Shown here one piece after another: positions 8,608 through 17,116 of a stretch of 38,909 nt of DNA. The position numbers were made by a program, and so were the translations under genes. Positions within the stretch are counted from its first letter, which is position 1. Every line of letters begins with the position of its first letter. This stretch comes from Acaryochloris sp. IP29b_bin.148 (lineage in GTDB: Bacteria > Cyanobacteriota > Cyanobacteriia > Thermosynechococcales > Thermosynechococcaceae). Location of the stretch: the NCBI RefSeq assembly GCF_028285565.1, contig NZ_JANQOY010000042.1, positions 1 through 38,909 on the forward strand. The letters run 5' to 3'. Below the pieces are notes generated by a model. That model was not told the origin of the DNA. It saw only the letters and a list, made by a program, of their open reading frames with translations, and made no database searches.

Positions 8608-9414
8608 CTAGACAGATTGAGGTCTGGACATCGACATCCTGGATGGGGGCGAGCCACCTGAACGAAAAGGATGAGGGGAAGTCACCGCAGGCGCAGAATT
8701 GGGATGTTGTGTTTGGCTTGGACCCACATCCATTAAATAGCCCAGATTCAGTCGATAACCAACATTTCGCACCGTTTGAATCAGTTGGGGTTGCTGGGGA
8801 TCCAGCTCAATCTTTTTGCGCAGAGACAAAATATGGGTGTCAACGGTTCGGGGGTTATCAATGCTTTCTGGCCAAGCTCGCTGTAAGAGTTCGAACCGGC
8901 TGAGAGCAATCCCTTCTGCTTGAACCAAAACATATAACAAACTAAATTCCTGGGGGGTTAAATCCACTAACTCGTTATGGTAATGAACCCGTCGTTGAAT
9001 CAAATCAATTCTGAGGGCACCAAAAGATACTTGTGTCGGCAGACTCAGACGACTCCGCCGACTCAGCGCGACAATGCGCGCTAAAAACTCTTGCATACCA
9101 AAAGGCTTACCCAAATAGTCATCTGCCCCAGCTTTCAAGCCCATCACGACATCTGCTTCAGTTGTTTGAGCAGACAAGATTAAAATCAGAGGGTGCTTCT
9201 GCCGTTGTAACCATCGGCATAGCTCCTGTCCCTGGCCATCGGGTAAATCTGAATCGACAATGACCAAATCAGGTTGATGGTGCTGATAAGCAGTTTGAGC
9301 CTGCTTAATACTGGCACTGAGATGGATAAAATAGCCTGCTTGCTGTAAGTGCCAACCCAAGAGCGATCTTAAATGAGGATTAGCCTCAACAATTAGAATG
9401 TGGAGTGCTTCCAC
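8608..9414 (-). CDS. OmpR/PhoB-family response regulator (orphan)
   Basis: A two-component DNA-binding regulator, 268 aa, GTG start at 9414. The receiver domain is about residues 5-118, with the phospho-acceptor D54 (VIVDSDLPDG), Ser81 as the switch hydroxyl and K103 (LGKPFG). The N-terminal acidic pocket is reduced to VEAN, with one acidic residue where DD or ED is usual. The winged-helix domain (about 125-224) ends in the typical IQTVRNVGYRLNLGY. About 40 extra residues rich in Pro and Ser follow, which is unusual for the family. No histidine kinase is nearby. Its regulon cannot be read from the window, and it does not match the RpaA, RpaB or NblR sequences as remembered. Confidence 0.88.
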   Translation of the reverse strand: MEALHILIVEANPHLRSLLGWHLQQAGYFIHLSASIKQAQTAYQHHQPDLVIVDSDLPDGQGQELCRWLQRQKHPLILILSAQTTEADVVMGLKAGADDYLGKPFGMQEFLARIVALSRRSRLSLPTQVSFGALRIDLIQRRVHYHNELVDLTPQEFSLLYVLVQAEGIALSRFELLQRAWPESIDNPRTVDTHILSLRKKIELDPQQPQLIQTVRNVGYRLNLGYLMDVGPSQTQHPNSAPAVTSPHPFRSGGSPPSRMSMSRPQSV

Positions 9415-9577
9415 GAAATTTCGGATCCTGCATAAAGGCTAATCTGCTATCTCCAACGTTAGCAGAAAAAAATTAAACGTTTGGTAACGCTAGTTACGAA
9501 TACTGGATTGAGTGAATCGAAAATCAGGGAAAAGCGACGCTATCAAGACGTTGGGAAGGTTTAGGAGGAGGATAAGC

Positions 9578-9970
9578 CTACGGTTGGCGTTTAGTTGGCT
9601 TGATCCACACCAAATTCCGCTTATTCTTGCGAATTAAATGCCCCTGCTCTTCCGAAATACGGCGAGAAACCTCTGGATCTAAACTGCGTTGATGCGTTTG
9701 CTTGAGCTGCTCGATATGGGCGGTTGTTCGACTTACCTCTCCTTTGATTTCCTGCAATTTCGCCTGTTGAGTGAGTTGCTGGGGCAACATATTCCCTAAG
9801 GTGTGAAGACAGGTGCCAATCAAAACGACATTAACCCCCAACACTATGGCCGTTTCAGTGGCACGTGCAGCAAATTTGGGATGCTTGCGCGGACGACGCT
9901 GACTCGCAACTCTCCGCGCAGGTTTGCGGGTAGAACGGGGGACAGGCTTGGGTTGAGACAGAGCACTCAT
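9578..9970 (-). CDS. Single-TM coiled-coil hypothetical protein
   Basis: Not recognised. From ATG at 9970 (130 aa) the protein has a very basic N-terminal 35 residues (many Arg, Lys and Pro), one membrane segment at about 40-60 (TAIVLGVNVVLIGTCLHTL), then a heptad-like region of about 45 residues, and a short conserved-looking end (NLVWIKP). This topology is that of small bitopic division proteins such as FtsB/FtsL, but there is no specific motif to prove it. In-frame starts at 10000 (ATG) and 10003 (GTG) would add ten or eleven residues that look non-coding. AAGG nine bases upstream supports 9970. It is convergent with nothing and probably monocistronic. Confidence 0.6.
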   Translation of the reverse strand: MSALSQPKPVPRSTRKPARRVASQRRPRKHPKFAARATETAIVLGVNVVLIGTCLHTLGNMLPQQLTQQAKLQEIKGEVSRTTAHIEQLKQTHQRSLDPEVSRRISEEQGHLIRKNKRNLVWIKPTKRQP

Positions 9971-10390
9971 ATCAGTTGGCCTTGAGCAGGCAAGTAGCAT
10001 CACTAAGGGGGCTACACTAAGGCCAACCTATTAGTGACGTTCTTGGAGAAGCAAGAAAGACAGAAGCGTGATAAACCAGCGATGATGCCGCGTTTTGCTG
10101 ATTAGAATGGGAACACTAGAACTTACTGTTGCCCATTGACTTGGGCACAAAGATTTTTGCCAGCTCCAAACTAACGCGATTCACGTAAAATTGGCTCAGT
10201 GTGTGGCTAGTGTAGCGAATAAAACGAAAAAGTGTAAATCAAATTGATAGAAATCTTTAGTTTTTTGGAACTCTGCCAGGAAATAGTACTTAATTCCCCA
10301 TTTTTTCTCTAAAGACGATTTTTGGGAATCCAGCCTATTTGAGGACCCCAGAAGACTGGGATGCCAGTGAGGCATACTTTCAAGTGCGAG
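9971..10390. other. Intergenic stretch, nothing recognised
   Basis: AT-rich sequence between the coiled-coil protein gene and the psaM terminator. It must carry the promoter for the minus-strand gene at 9578-9970. No open frame, tRNA or repeat was recognised. Confidence 0.4.
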
Positions 10391-10392
10391 GC

Positions 10393-10425
10393 AAAAAAAT
10401 AGTGTCTTACCGCCAGTAAGACACT
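10393..10425 (-). terminator. Rho-independent terminator of psaM
   Basis: Arms at 10401-10410 (AGTGTCTTAC) and 10416-10425 (GTAAGACACT) form a perfect 10-bp stem with a 5-base loop. On the minus strand this is followed at once by ATTTTTTT (10400-10393). It lies 70 bp downstream of the psaM stop and has all features of an intrinsic terminator. Confidence 0.9.
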
Positions 10426-10495
10426 TCGCTTGTTAAGTGTAAAGTGACTGGATGTCTTCTAATCTCGCTGCCGTAGCTAGAGACACCCGAGGCGC

Positions 10496-10591
10496 TTACT
10501 TCGAAAGGGCAGTACCAAGGTTCAGCGCTAGCAATGCAGGCAACAAGGCCACAACAAGAGCAATTACAATTTGTAGATCTGATAGTTCCAT
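10496..10591 (-). CDS. psaM: Photosystem I reaction centre subunit XII (PsaM)
   Basis: A 31-residue single-helix membrane subunit of photosystem I in the thylakoid, located near the trimer-forming side with PsaI and PsaL. The translated frame begins M-E-L-S-D-L-Q-I and continues with a hydrophobic helix containing ALVVALLPALLAL, ending LSK. This is the family pattern (M-x-L-S-D-x-Q-I...ALLPA). The length of 31 codons equals the usual family length. ATG at 10591 is preceded by GGAG about 11 bases upstream. It is transcribed alone and ends at the strong terminator 70 bp downstream. Possible RpaB-type half-sites lie upstream (see the separate entry). Confidence 0.92.
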   Translation of the reverse strand: MELSDLQIVIALVVALLPALLALNLGTALSK

Positions 10592-10627
10592 AAAAATTTA
10601 AGCTCCAATAATTCCCATTCCTATCAA

Positions 10628-10675
10628 TTTACAATGTCCGGTAATTTGCGACCGAGGGGAATAATTTGTTACATC
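10628..10675. promoter_or_regulatory. Possible RpaB/HLR1 half-sites upstream of psaM
   Basis: TTTACAAT at 10628-10635 matches the HLR1 half-site (G/T)TTACA(A/T)(A/T). GTTACATC at 10668-10675 matches seven of eight positions. HLR1 elements bound by RpaB are known at photosystem I promoters in cyanobacteria, but they normally come as two half-sites two bases apart, which is not the case here. The positions are 37-84 nt upstream of the psaM start codon. Confidence 0.25.
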
Positions 10676-10910
10676 ACTCAACATTGGTCGTTGAGTTTCT
10701 GGTTCATTTGGCTGTGAACGGCCAAATTTGCTGTTGAGTCTCCCCCTCACTCCTGCTCAGATCGGGGATCACCTAGTCTTCCGTGCGATACAGAAATGCT
10801 TAATATAGTGTGCAGAAATATCCACTTTAGCGGTACGTTGAATAACATAGGAGCAGTGTGATTTTCACTCAATTACCCTCCCTAAACCTCATTTCCTCAT
10901 TCGTCACTAG

Positions 10911-11759
10911 ATGTTAGATCCACTGTTTGAACTTTCTCCCCAGATCGGTATCGACACTGCCTTAATTATCCTGATTTTGATCGCGCTGGAAGCGGTCTTA
11001 TCTGCCGATAATGCGATCGCATTAGCCGCATTGGTGAAAGGTCTGGCCGATGAAAAGCTGCAAGGTCGTGCCCTAAACATTGGTTTATTGGCAGCCTTTG
11101 TGATGCGGATGTTCTTAATTTTTACCGCCACATGGGTGATCCGATTTTGGCAATTTGAGCTGTTGGGAGCATGCTATTTACTATGGCTTGCCTTTCAATA
11201 TTTTTTCAAAGAAGATGCCGAACACCATCACCATGGCCCCCGATTTAACTCTCTCTGGCAGGCGATTCCAGTTATTGCTATTACCGATCTAGCGTTTTCA
11301 TTAGATAGTGTCACTACTGCAATTGCTCTGTCAGATGAGCGGTGGCTAGTGATTACCGGTGGCATCTTTGGCATCATTACCCTGCGATTTATGGCAGGAC
11401 TCTTTATTAAGTGGCTAGAAGAGTATGTCCATTTGCAAGATGCGGGTTACTTAACCGTGGTGTTAGTGGGCTCTCGATTGCTGCTGAAAGTGGTTAACGA
11501 TGATTTTGTGCCGCCTCAATGGTTGATGATTCTAGCAATTGCGCTAATCTTTGCCTGGGGATTTTCCCAAAAGCGTAACCCTGAAGATCCCAACCTTCCA
11601 TCCCAAGCAGAGGTGGAGTCTGAGCGGACTGAACTAGCTCATGAGGTCAGTGATTTTATGCAAGAAGTCAGAGAGTTGTCTCAGCCCGATCACAGTCCTC
11701 AAGCCGCTTTTGTGCAGCCAGGACTCAATGGAAGTGGTTCAGGTATGCCCGATCGCTAA
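10911..11759 (+). CDS. TerC-family integral membrane protein
   Basis: A membrane protein of 282 aa with about seven hydrophobic segments. Both family signature blocks are present: EAVLSADNAIAL near residue 27-38 and DLAFSLDSVTTAIAL near 129-143, each with the acidic residues thought to coordinate metal ions. A His-rich loop (EHHHHGP) lies between them. TerC proteins are linked to metal ion (notably Mn) export or tellurite resistance in bacteria; the plant homologue is in thylakoids and is needed for photosynthetic complex assembly. The cytoplasmic C-terminal 50 residues are acidic and variable. No Shine-Dalgarno sequence is obvious before the ATG. An inverted repeat (GGATCAC at 11764-11770, GTGATCC at 11787-11793) follows the stop, without a T-run. 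Confidence 0.88.
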   Translation: MLDPLFELSPQIGIDTALIILILIALEAVLSADNAIALAALVKGLADEKLQGRALNIGLLAAFVMRMFLIFTATWVIRFWQFELLGACYLLWLAFQYFFKEDAEHHHHGPRFNSLWQAIPVIAITDLAFSLDSVTTAIALSDERWLVITGGIFGIITLRFMAGLFIKWLEEYVHLQDAGYLTVVLVGSRLLLKVVNDDFVPPQWLMILAIALIFAWGFSQKRNPEDPNLPSQAEVESERTELAHEVSDFMQEVRELSQPDHSPQAAFVQPGLNGSGSGMPDR

Positions 11760-11960
11760 GGTTGGATCACATACTTTTTGGTGTGAGTGATCCTGCTGTC
11801 GATTGGCTGTAAGAGATTCTGAAATCCCTATTCTCCATTGCCCCAAATCGTTTTAGAGTAGATAAAGCGACCTGGCTGGCTAGACTTCTTGTGCAATCGC
11901 CATGAAGCGTTCTTGACTGGATGAGAATAGCCCAGCTCCTATTTCTTTCAGAGGCTACTC

Positions 11961-12983
11961 ATGACTGCATCTTCTTCAACACCTGCAGCGGTAACCCATG
12001 CTCCTCCGCCCCCCTCAGATTCCAAAGAGCAGGTCGGCGCGTTTCTGCGCGGATTGCAAGACAGCATTTGCAATAAGCTCGAAGTATTAGATGGCAGCAG
12101 TACCTTCCGAGAGGACTCTTGGGATCGCCCCGAAGGGGGGGGTGGCCGCTCGCGCGTACTGCGAGAAGGGGGGGTGTTAGAGCAAGGTGGCGTCAATTAC
12201 TCTGAGGTATGGGGAGATCATTTACCCCCCTCGATTCTGAAACAACGTCCTGAAGCTGAAGGGCATCGGTTTTATGCCACCGGGACTTCAATGGTGCTGC
12301 ATCCGCGTAATCCCTATGTGCCGACGGTACATCTAAATTATCGCTATTTCGAAGCGGGACCCGTTTGGTGGTTTGGGGGAGGCATTGATCTAACGCCGTA
12401 CTACCCCTTTAAAGAAGACGTGGTCCATTTTCATCAGACGATGAAAGCGGCCTGCGATCGCAATCACCCTGAGTATTACCCCACCTTTAAACCCTGGTGT
12501 GACGAGTATTTCTATCTCAAGCATCGGCAAGAAATGCGAGGTGTGGGCGGTATTTTCTTCGATTATCAGGATGGGATGGGGGCCTTGTACCGTGGTCCTC
12601 ATGCAGAGGGCATTGCGGCAAAGCATAGCGATCAGCTCGGCACGCTACCCCAACGATCTTGGGAGGAGATCTTTGCCTTTGCTCAAGATTGTGGCAACGC
12701 CTTTTTACCGGCTTATGTCCCGATTATCGAACGACGCCGAGATACTGAATATGGTGACCGCGAGCGCAATTTTCAGCTCTATCGTCGGGGACGATATGTG
12801 GAGTTTAATCTTGTCTATGACCGAGGCACGATTTTTGGCCTGCAAACCAATGGCCGCACTGAGTCGATCCTGATGTCGTTGCCGCCGTTAGTGCGCTGGG
12901 AATATGCCTATTCTCCAGAACCGAATACTCCTGAAGCAGAGCTGTACGAGACCTTCCTGAAGCCTCAAGACTGGGCCGCGTAG
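11961..12983 (+). CDS. hemF: Oxygen-dependent coproporphyrinogen III oxidase
   Basis: Converts coproporphyrinogen III to protoporphyrinogen IX by two O2-dependent decarboxylations, feeding both haem and chlorophyll synthesis. It is a 340-aa cytosolic enzyme of usual length. Conserved blocks are easily seen: [68 protein letters not shown], and [16 protein letters not shown]...[14 protein letters not shown]. The first 20 residues are a Pro/Ser-rich extension before the fold. An O2-independent hemN may exist elsewhere. It is followed by mtnP after 87 bp, with no terminator recognised between them. Confidence 0.96.
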   Translation: MTASSSTPAAVTHAPPPPSDSKEQVGAFLRGLQDSICNKLEVLDGSSTFREDSWDRPEGGGGRSRVLREGGVLEQGGVNYSEVWGDHLPPSILKQRPEAEGHRFYATGTSMVLHPRNPYVPTVHLNYRYFEAGPVWWFGGGIDLTPYYPFKEDVVHFHQTMKAACDRNHPEYYPTFKPWCDEYFYLKHRQEMRGVGGIFFDYQDGMGALYRGPHAEGIAAKHSDQLGTLPQRSWEEIFAFAQDCGNAFLPAYVPIIERRRDTEYGDRERNFQLYRRGRYVEFNLVYDRGTIFGLQTNGRTESILMSLPPLVRWEYAYSPEPNTPEAELYETFLKPQDWAA

Positions 12984-13070
12984 TTGCTTTTTTAATCGAA
13001 AAAACGACGCCGTAGACGCTAAGTTTACCAGTACACTACGGAAGGACTAACAACACGATGGCATGGGCAT

Positions 13071-13943
13071 ATGGTTCAGGCGAAGATTGGTATTATCGGT
13101 GGTAGTGGCCTATATAAGATGGAGGCCCTGACCGATGTTGAAGAGGTGAGTATCCATACACCCTTTGGTGATCCTTCTGATGCATTGATTGTCGGTACGT
13201 TAGAAGGGGCACGGGTTGCCTTTCTGGCCCGCCACGGCCGGAATCATCATTTGATCCCAAGTGAACTCCCCTTTCGAGCCAATATCTATGCCATGAAATC
13301 CTTGGGCGTTGAATATTTGATCTCAGCTTCAGCGGTTGGATCGCTGAAGGAAGAAGCAAAACCTTTGGATATGGTGGTGCCAGACCAATTTATTGATCGC
13401 ACCAAAAATCGAGTGTCTACCTTTTTTGGTAAGGGCATTGTGGCTCATATTGGCTTTGGTGATCCCGTATGTGGGTCCTTGGCTGGGGTATTGGGAGATG
13501 CGATCGCATCCCTAAATCTCCCCGATGTCACCCTCCATCGCCAAGGCACCTACGTGTGTATGGAAGGACCTGCTTTTTCCACCAAAGCGGAATCGAATTT
13601 ATACCGGAGCTGGGGCGGCACCGTGATTGGGATGACCAATTTACCGGAGGCCAAACTGGCACGAGAAGCGGAAATTGCCTATGCCACTTTAGCCTTAGTG
13701 ACGGACTATGACTGCTGGCATCCTGAGCATGACAGCGTGACGGTAGAAATGATTATTGGCAATCTCCACAAAAATGCCAGTAATGCCCAAAGCGTGATTA
13801 AAGAGACGGTCAAGCGGCTGAGCCAATCTCCACCCGCCTCTAAGGCACACAACGCGTTGAAACACGCCATCTTTACGCCCTTAGATCAAGCTCCAGCCAC
13901 CACCAAGGAACAGTTGTCCCTTATTTTGCAAAAGTATCTTTAG
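13071..13943 (+). CDS. mtnP: S-methyl-5'-thioadenosine phosphorylase
   Basis: Phosphorolysis of methylthioadenosine (from polyamine and related synthesis) to adenine and methylthioribose-1-phosphate, the entry to methionine salvage. It is 290 aa. Motifs: the phosphate-binding GIIGGSGLY at the N-terminus, [23 protein letters not shown], the SASAVGSL loop, and [11 protein letters not shown] with the MTAP-type [29 protein letters not shown]. The Asp in TDYDCW is the residue that favours adenine-type purines over guanine types. The downstream YCII-domain gene starts three bases after this stop, so the two are almost certainly co-transcribed. Confidence 0.94.
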   Translation: MVQAKIGIIGGSGLYKMEALTDVEEVSIHTPFGDPSDALIVGTLEGARVAFLARHGRNHHLIPSELPFRANIYAMKSLGVEYLISASAVGSLKEEAKPLDMVVPDQFIDRTKNRVSTFFGKGIVAHIGFGDPVCGSLAGVLGDAIASLNLPDVTLHRQGTYVCMEGPAFSTKAESNLYRSWGGTVIGMTNLPEAKLAREAEIAYATLALVTDYDCWHPEHDSVTVEMIIGNLHKNASNAQSVIKETVKRLSQSPPASKAHNALKHAIFTPLDQAPATTKEQLSLILQKYL

Positions 13944-13946
13944 GCC

Positions 13947-14222
13947 ATGCCCTGGTATATCAAAATTGAACGCGGCATTGTTGAGAAAGCCACCTTTGAT
14001 CAACATGTGCCTGCCCACCTGGCTTACGTTAAAACGCTGGACGCGCAGGGCTATCAGGCTAAGACGGGGTATTGGCGAGAAAGTGCGGGTGGTATGCTGA
14101 TTTTTCAAGCAGACTCTCAGGAAGATGCGCAAAAAATTGTGGAGCAAGACCCCTTGATTTTAAACCGCTGTGTGGAGTACGAGCTACACGAGTGGGTTCA
14201 AGTGGGAGGGCAGCCACTCTAG
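13947..14222 (+). CDS. YCII-domain protein co-transcribed with mtnP
   Basis: A 91-aa ferredoxin-like alpha/beta protein of the YciI family. Typical features are the DQHVPAHLAYVKTL helix, the strand AGGMLIFQADSQEDAQKIVEQDP and a C-terminal strand ending in HEWVQV. The His (in the HVPAH segment) and Asp (in EQDP) match the pair proposed to form an active site in the family. The biochemical role is generally unknown. The three-base gap to mtnP suggests a link to methylthioadenosine or methionine salvage, but this is only context. Confidence 0.85.
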   Translation: MPWYIKIERGIVEKATFDQHVPAHLAYVKTLDAQGYQAKTGYWRESAGGMLIFQADSQEDAQKIVEQDPLILNRCVEYELHEWVQVGGQPL

Positions 14223-14355
14223 AGCGTTGGCAAATAGCCCAATTGTTCTGGGAAAGTTCAAGCGTGCTTCCTATCTCTAAGAGACTGAGCATAATCAATA
14301 CGATGCCCAGATCCGGAATGATTATCCACTGTTGATTGCCCTGCGGGAAGAATGC

Positions 14356-15132
14356 ATGAATAAGAATCCTGACGAAACACAGTTGTTTTGGAATCGTGTC
14401 GCCGACGACTGGGATCAACAAGTGGGTGATGACGGGGATAGCAATCGCATCCTTAATTCCGACCCTGTTCTCTGGCAGTTTGCAGGCGATGTCTCTGGTG
14501 CTACTGTCCTCGACGCGGGGTGTGGTACGGGTTATCTCTCACGCAAACTGAACGAAAAGGGTGCCCACGTTATTGGTATCGACTTTTCAGAGGAGATGCT
14601 CCGGATTGCCCGCTCAAAAGCGGCCCGTATTGACTTTCGCATTGACTCTTGTTCGATACTGCGTACAGTAGCTGATAAATCGATTGATATCGTCATTTCC
14701 AACTACGTACTGATGGACACCCCAGACCTTACCGAAACTGTGCAAGCCTTCTTTCGAGTGCTGAAACCCGGAGGGCATGCAGTGGTCGTCTTCTCCCATC
14801 CCTGCTTTCCTCAGGAATATGCCACAACGACAGATAGCGATGTTGCTGTTACCTACCAGTGGGATTTTTCGTACTTCCAGCAACAGAAGTGTATTGAACC
14901 CCCTTGGGGGCACTTCACATCGGAATTTATCTGGTTTCACCGACCGCTTTCCGATTATTGGAAAGCATTTCGTGAAACGGGGTTTGAGGTCGTGGATTTT
15001 GAAGAACCCAGGATATCAGAGAATCGATACCATTTGGCTAAAAATCAGAAGCAACTGAACACCAGCAAAAACCGGCCCATTTCAGTTGCATTCAAACTGA
15101 AGAAGAGAAGACAGCAGAACACATTACGGTAG
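14356..15132 (+). CDS. SAM-dependent class I methyltransferase
   Basis: A 258-aa enzyme with a Rossmann methyltransferase fold. Motif I is VLDAGCGTGYLS, followed by the acidic end of strand 2 (VIGIDFSEEML). The motif IV-like region is IDIVISNYVLMD, then FFRVLKPGGHAVVVFSHP, typical of the Methyltransf_11 group. The substrate cannot be told; small-molecule targets are usual for this group. The start is ATG at 14356 because GGGAAG lies five bases upstream; the open frame reaches back to a TTG at 14332. It stands 133 bp after the YCII gene on the same strand and convergent with infC. Confidence 0.83.
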   Translation: MNKNPDETQLFWNRVADDWDQQVGDDGDSNRILNSDPVLWQFAGDVSGATVLDAGCGTGYLSRKLNEKGAHVIGIDFSEEMLRIARSKAARIDFRIDSCSILRTVADKSIDIVISNYVLMDTPDLTETVQAFFRVLKPGGHAVVVFSHPCFPQEYATTTDSDVAVTYQWDFSYFQQQKCIEPPWGHFTSEFIWFHRPLSDYWKAFRETGFEVVDFEEPRISENRYHLAKNQKQLNTSKNRPISVAFKLKKRRQQNTLR

Positions 15133-15140
15133 TAGCCCCC

Positions 15141-15239
15141 TTGTCGTTGGCTGCTGAGTTCAAGCTTCATATTCAGATCGCCAAAAGAGAACAAGAGCTG
15201 GAAGAAAGTCTCTCTAAAGGTGAGCTTATGGACGGCTAG
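15141..15239 (+). CDS. Possible 32-codon ORF or gene remnant
   Basis: A TTG-initiated frame of 32 codons directly after the methyltransferase stop. It reads as a helical, charged peptide (EFKLHIQIAKREQELEESL, ending KGELMDG). There is no ATG and no Shine-Dalgarno sequence. It may be the tail of a decayed gene or chance. Confidence 0.18.
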   Translation: MSLAAEFKLHIQIAKREQELEESLSKGELMDG

Positions 15240-15263
15240 TCGGTAGATTCTAGATCTGAAAAG

Positions 15264-15281
15264 CCCCTTATTTTTTAGGGG
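15264..15281 (-). terminator. Weak terminator overlapping the infC stop
   Basis: On the minus strand CCCCT...AGGGG can pair (five base pairs, 8-base loop) and is followed by CTTTTC. It overlaps the last codon of infC. The stem is short, so the call is weak. Confidence 0.35.
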
Positions 15282-15801
15282 ATAGATACATAATCATATT
15301 GCGACCTTCGCGTTTAGGCGCTTGTTGAATTTCGGCGAAGTCGAGGAGATCATTAGCCATCCTTTTGAGCAGGGCCTCGGCAAGATGGGAATGCTGAATC
15401 TCCCGGCCTCGGAAGGTGACGGTTGCTTTCACCTTATCGCCAGATTTCAAAAACCGCTTCGCGTGGTTAACCCGAACTTCATAGTCGTGGGTGTCAATCT
15501 TGTAGCGCATTTTTACTTCTTTTACATCAGAAGTATGCTGTTTTTTCTTAGCTTCTCGCGCTTTTTTCTCTTGTTCAAATTTAAATTTACCGTAGTCCAT
15601 CACCCGACACACGGGGGGATCGGCCTTATCGCTGACAAGAACCAAATCTAGATTGCGCTCATCGGCGATTTCCATGGCTTCACTCGGGGCCATAATCCCA
15701 AGTTGAGTTCCATCTGCATCGACCACTCGAATCTTAGGAAAGCGAATCCGCTCGTTAATATTAGGTTGGTTTTGTTGATTTCTTTTTTTTATTGGAGCCA
15801 C
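15268..15801 (-). CDS. infC: Translation initiation factor IF-3
   Basis: Binds the 30S subunit, prevents 50S joining and checks start-codon pairing. It is 177 aa and complete: the N-terminal domain ([22 protein letters not shown], then the [16 protein letters not shown] linker region) and the C-terminal domain ([30 protein letters not shown]). Start is GTG at 15801; no ATG lies in frame upstream before a stop at 15823-15825. Non-ATG starts are characteristic of infC (AUU in E. coli), where they give autoregulation. A run of eight A lies at codons 4-7. It is not followed by rpmI-rplT, so it is monocistronic here, divergent from the M48 peptidase gene. Confidence 0.96.
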   Translation of the reverse strand: MAPIKKRNQQNQPNINERIRFPKIRVVDADGTQLGIMAPSEAMEIADERNLDLVLVSDKADPPVCRVMDYGKFKFEQEKKAREAKKKQHTSDVKEVKMRYKIDTHDYEVRVNHAKRFLKSGDKVKATVTFRGREIQHSHLAEALLKRMANDLLDFAEIQQAPKREGRNMIMYLSPKK

Positions 15802-16075
15802 AGGCGTTTTGTTTACTGTTATTTAGATGGCGAAAGAAATAAGGAGAAGGCGATTACCCCCTTCAAACTAACAGATCCAATTCAGAATCCGCAGACTCTT
15901 AACACATCCGTCACATCTACCCTAAAACTGAGGAGTGCGATCGCATCAATCTCTAGTTCACACATGGGTGACAGCAGAGTAACGTACGCGTGAGACTAAG
16001 CTGTTAGTTCTTCTCAATATACCCCGATGCTTAGAAATCTTAACTCTGACTCCCAAGTTCACACCTGAAAGAGTA

Positions 16076-16969
16076 ATGTCACAATACAGAAAGTTGGTTC
16101 ATCGCAAACCGCCCATGTCTAAAGTTCCGTTGTTGGGGTTACAGGCTGCCCAGTTCCGCCACCCCCTTGATCTAGAAGCGACCCAAGCCTTACAGCAACT
16201 GCCCGGTTTGGATTGGCTGGTGCGCAGCTTGCTCGGCAGTACGGCAGAACAAATTTTCTATCTGGAAAATATTGGCTCTAGTGTTTTGGTGAGTCAGCAG
16301 CAGCTTCCCGAGCTGTACCAGCTCCTCCAAGAGGCGTGTCATATCCTCGATCTGGACCAACCCCAGCTGTATGTGCGCCAACATCCAACGCCCAATGCCT
16401 ATACATTAGCGATGCGAGGGCAGCGGCCTTTTATTGTCGTCCATACGTCCTTGTTAGAGTTGCTCGATCCACCTGAGATTCAGGCGGTGTTCGCGCACGA
16501 ACTTGGCCATCTGAAATGTGAGCATGGTGTTTATCTCACCATTGCGAATCTGCTAGTGTTGGCGGCGGGGCAGTTGTCTCCTTGGGGAGGACTGATTGCT
16601 CAAAGCTTGCAAATGCAGCTAATGGCATGGGTTCGTTGTGCGGAATTCACTTGCGATCGCGCCGGTTTATTAGTCACCCAAAATGCCAAAGTGATGGCCT
16701 CTGTGCTGATGAAGCTGGCGGGTGGATCTCCCACCTTTGCGGCACAGCTCAATGTTGATGCCTTTATCGACCAAGCCCGCGCCTATGATCACATCGATCA
16801 CGATCTGGCTAACCTGCTCAAAGCCGTCCGCACCGCAGAACTGACCCATCCCTTACCCGTGCTTCGAGCCCGAGAAATTGACCGATGGGCTGATAGCCCC
16901 ACGTACCAGTCACTCCTGCAAACGTATGCTGCCCACCCCGAAAAACGGCTAGCCTGGCTAGATTGGTGA
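16076..16969 (+). CDS. M48-family zinc metallopeptidase
   Basis: A 297-aa Ste24/HtpX-like peptidase. The zinc site HELGH is at 141-145 with catalytic Glu142; the third ligand is likely Glu190 in CAEFTCDRAGLL, the family's ExxxD block. A hydrophobic segment (about 153-180) follows HExxH, and no clear second transmembrane helix is seen, so it is probably soluble or peripherally membrane-bound. ATG 16076 is used, but the in-frame ATG at 16115 begins an equally good N-terminus (MSKVPLLGLQAAQFRHPLDL). Roles in the family include turnover of damaged membrane proteins. It is divergent from infC. Confidence 0.85.
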   Translation: MSQYRKLVHRKPPMSKVPLLGLQAAQFRHPLDLEATQALQQLPGLDWLVRSLLGSTAEQIFYLENIGSSVLVSQQQLPELYQLLQEACHILDLDQPQLYVRQHPTPNAYTLAMRGQRPFIVVHTSLLELLDPPEIQAVFAHELGHLKCEHGVYLTIANLLVLAAGQLSPWGGLIAQSLQMQLMAWVRCAEFTCDRAGLLVTQNAKVMASVLMKLAGGSPTFAAQLNVDAFIDQARAYDHIDHDLANLLKAVRTAELTHPLPVLRAREIDRWADSPTYQSLLQTYAAHPEKRLAWLDW

Positions 16970-16984
16970 GTGGAAGGGATTGGG

Positions 16985-17023
16985 CCGATGGCCCCCTATC
17001 GCTCGCAATGGGGTTGCCATCGG
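16985..17023. repeat. Long imperfect hairpin between convergent genes
   Basis: Outer arms CCGATGGC (16985-16992) and GCCATCGG (17016-17023) pair perfectly. Inner CCCC (16993-16996) and GGGG (17010-17013) extend the stem past a two-base bulge. It lies between the convergent M48 peptidase and the 17117-17806 gene, where it may serve as a bidirectional transcription or RNA 3'-end structure, although no T-run follows. Confidence 0.45.
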
Positions 17024-17116
17024 TGTAGCCGCAAAGGAGACCGTCGTGCCTCAATTTTTAATCCAGTTTTAAGGGATTTTGGTGAGTTACCTGACCAGGC
17101 TTAGCCCCTTGGTGGG

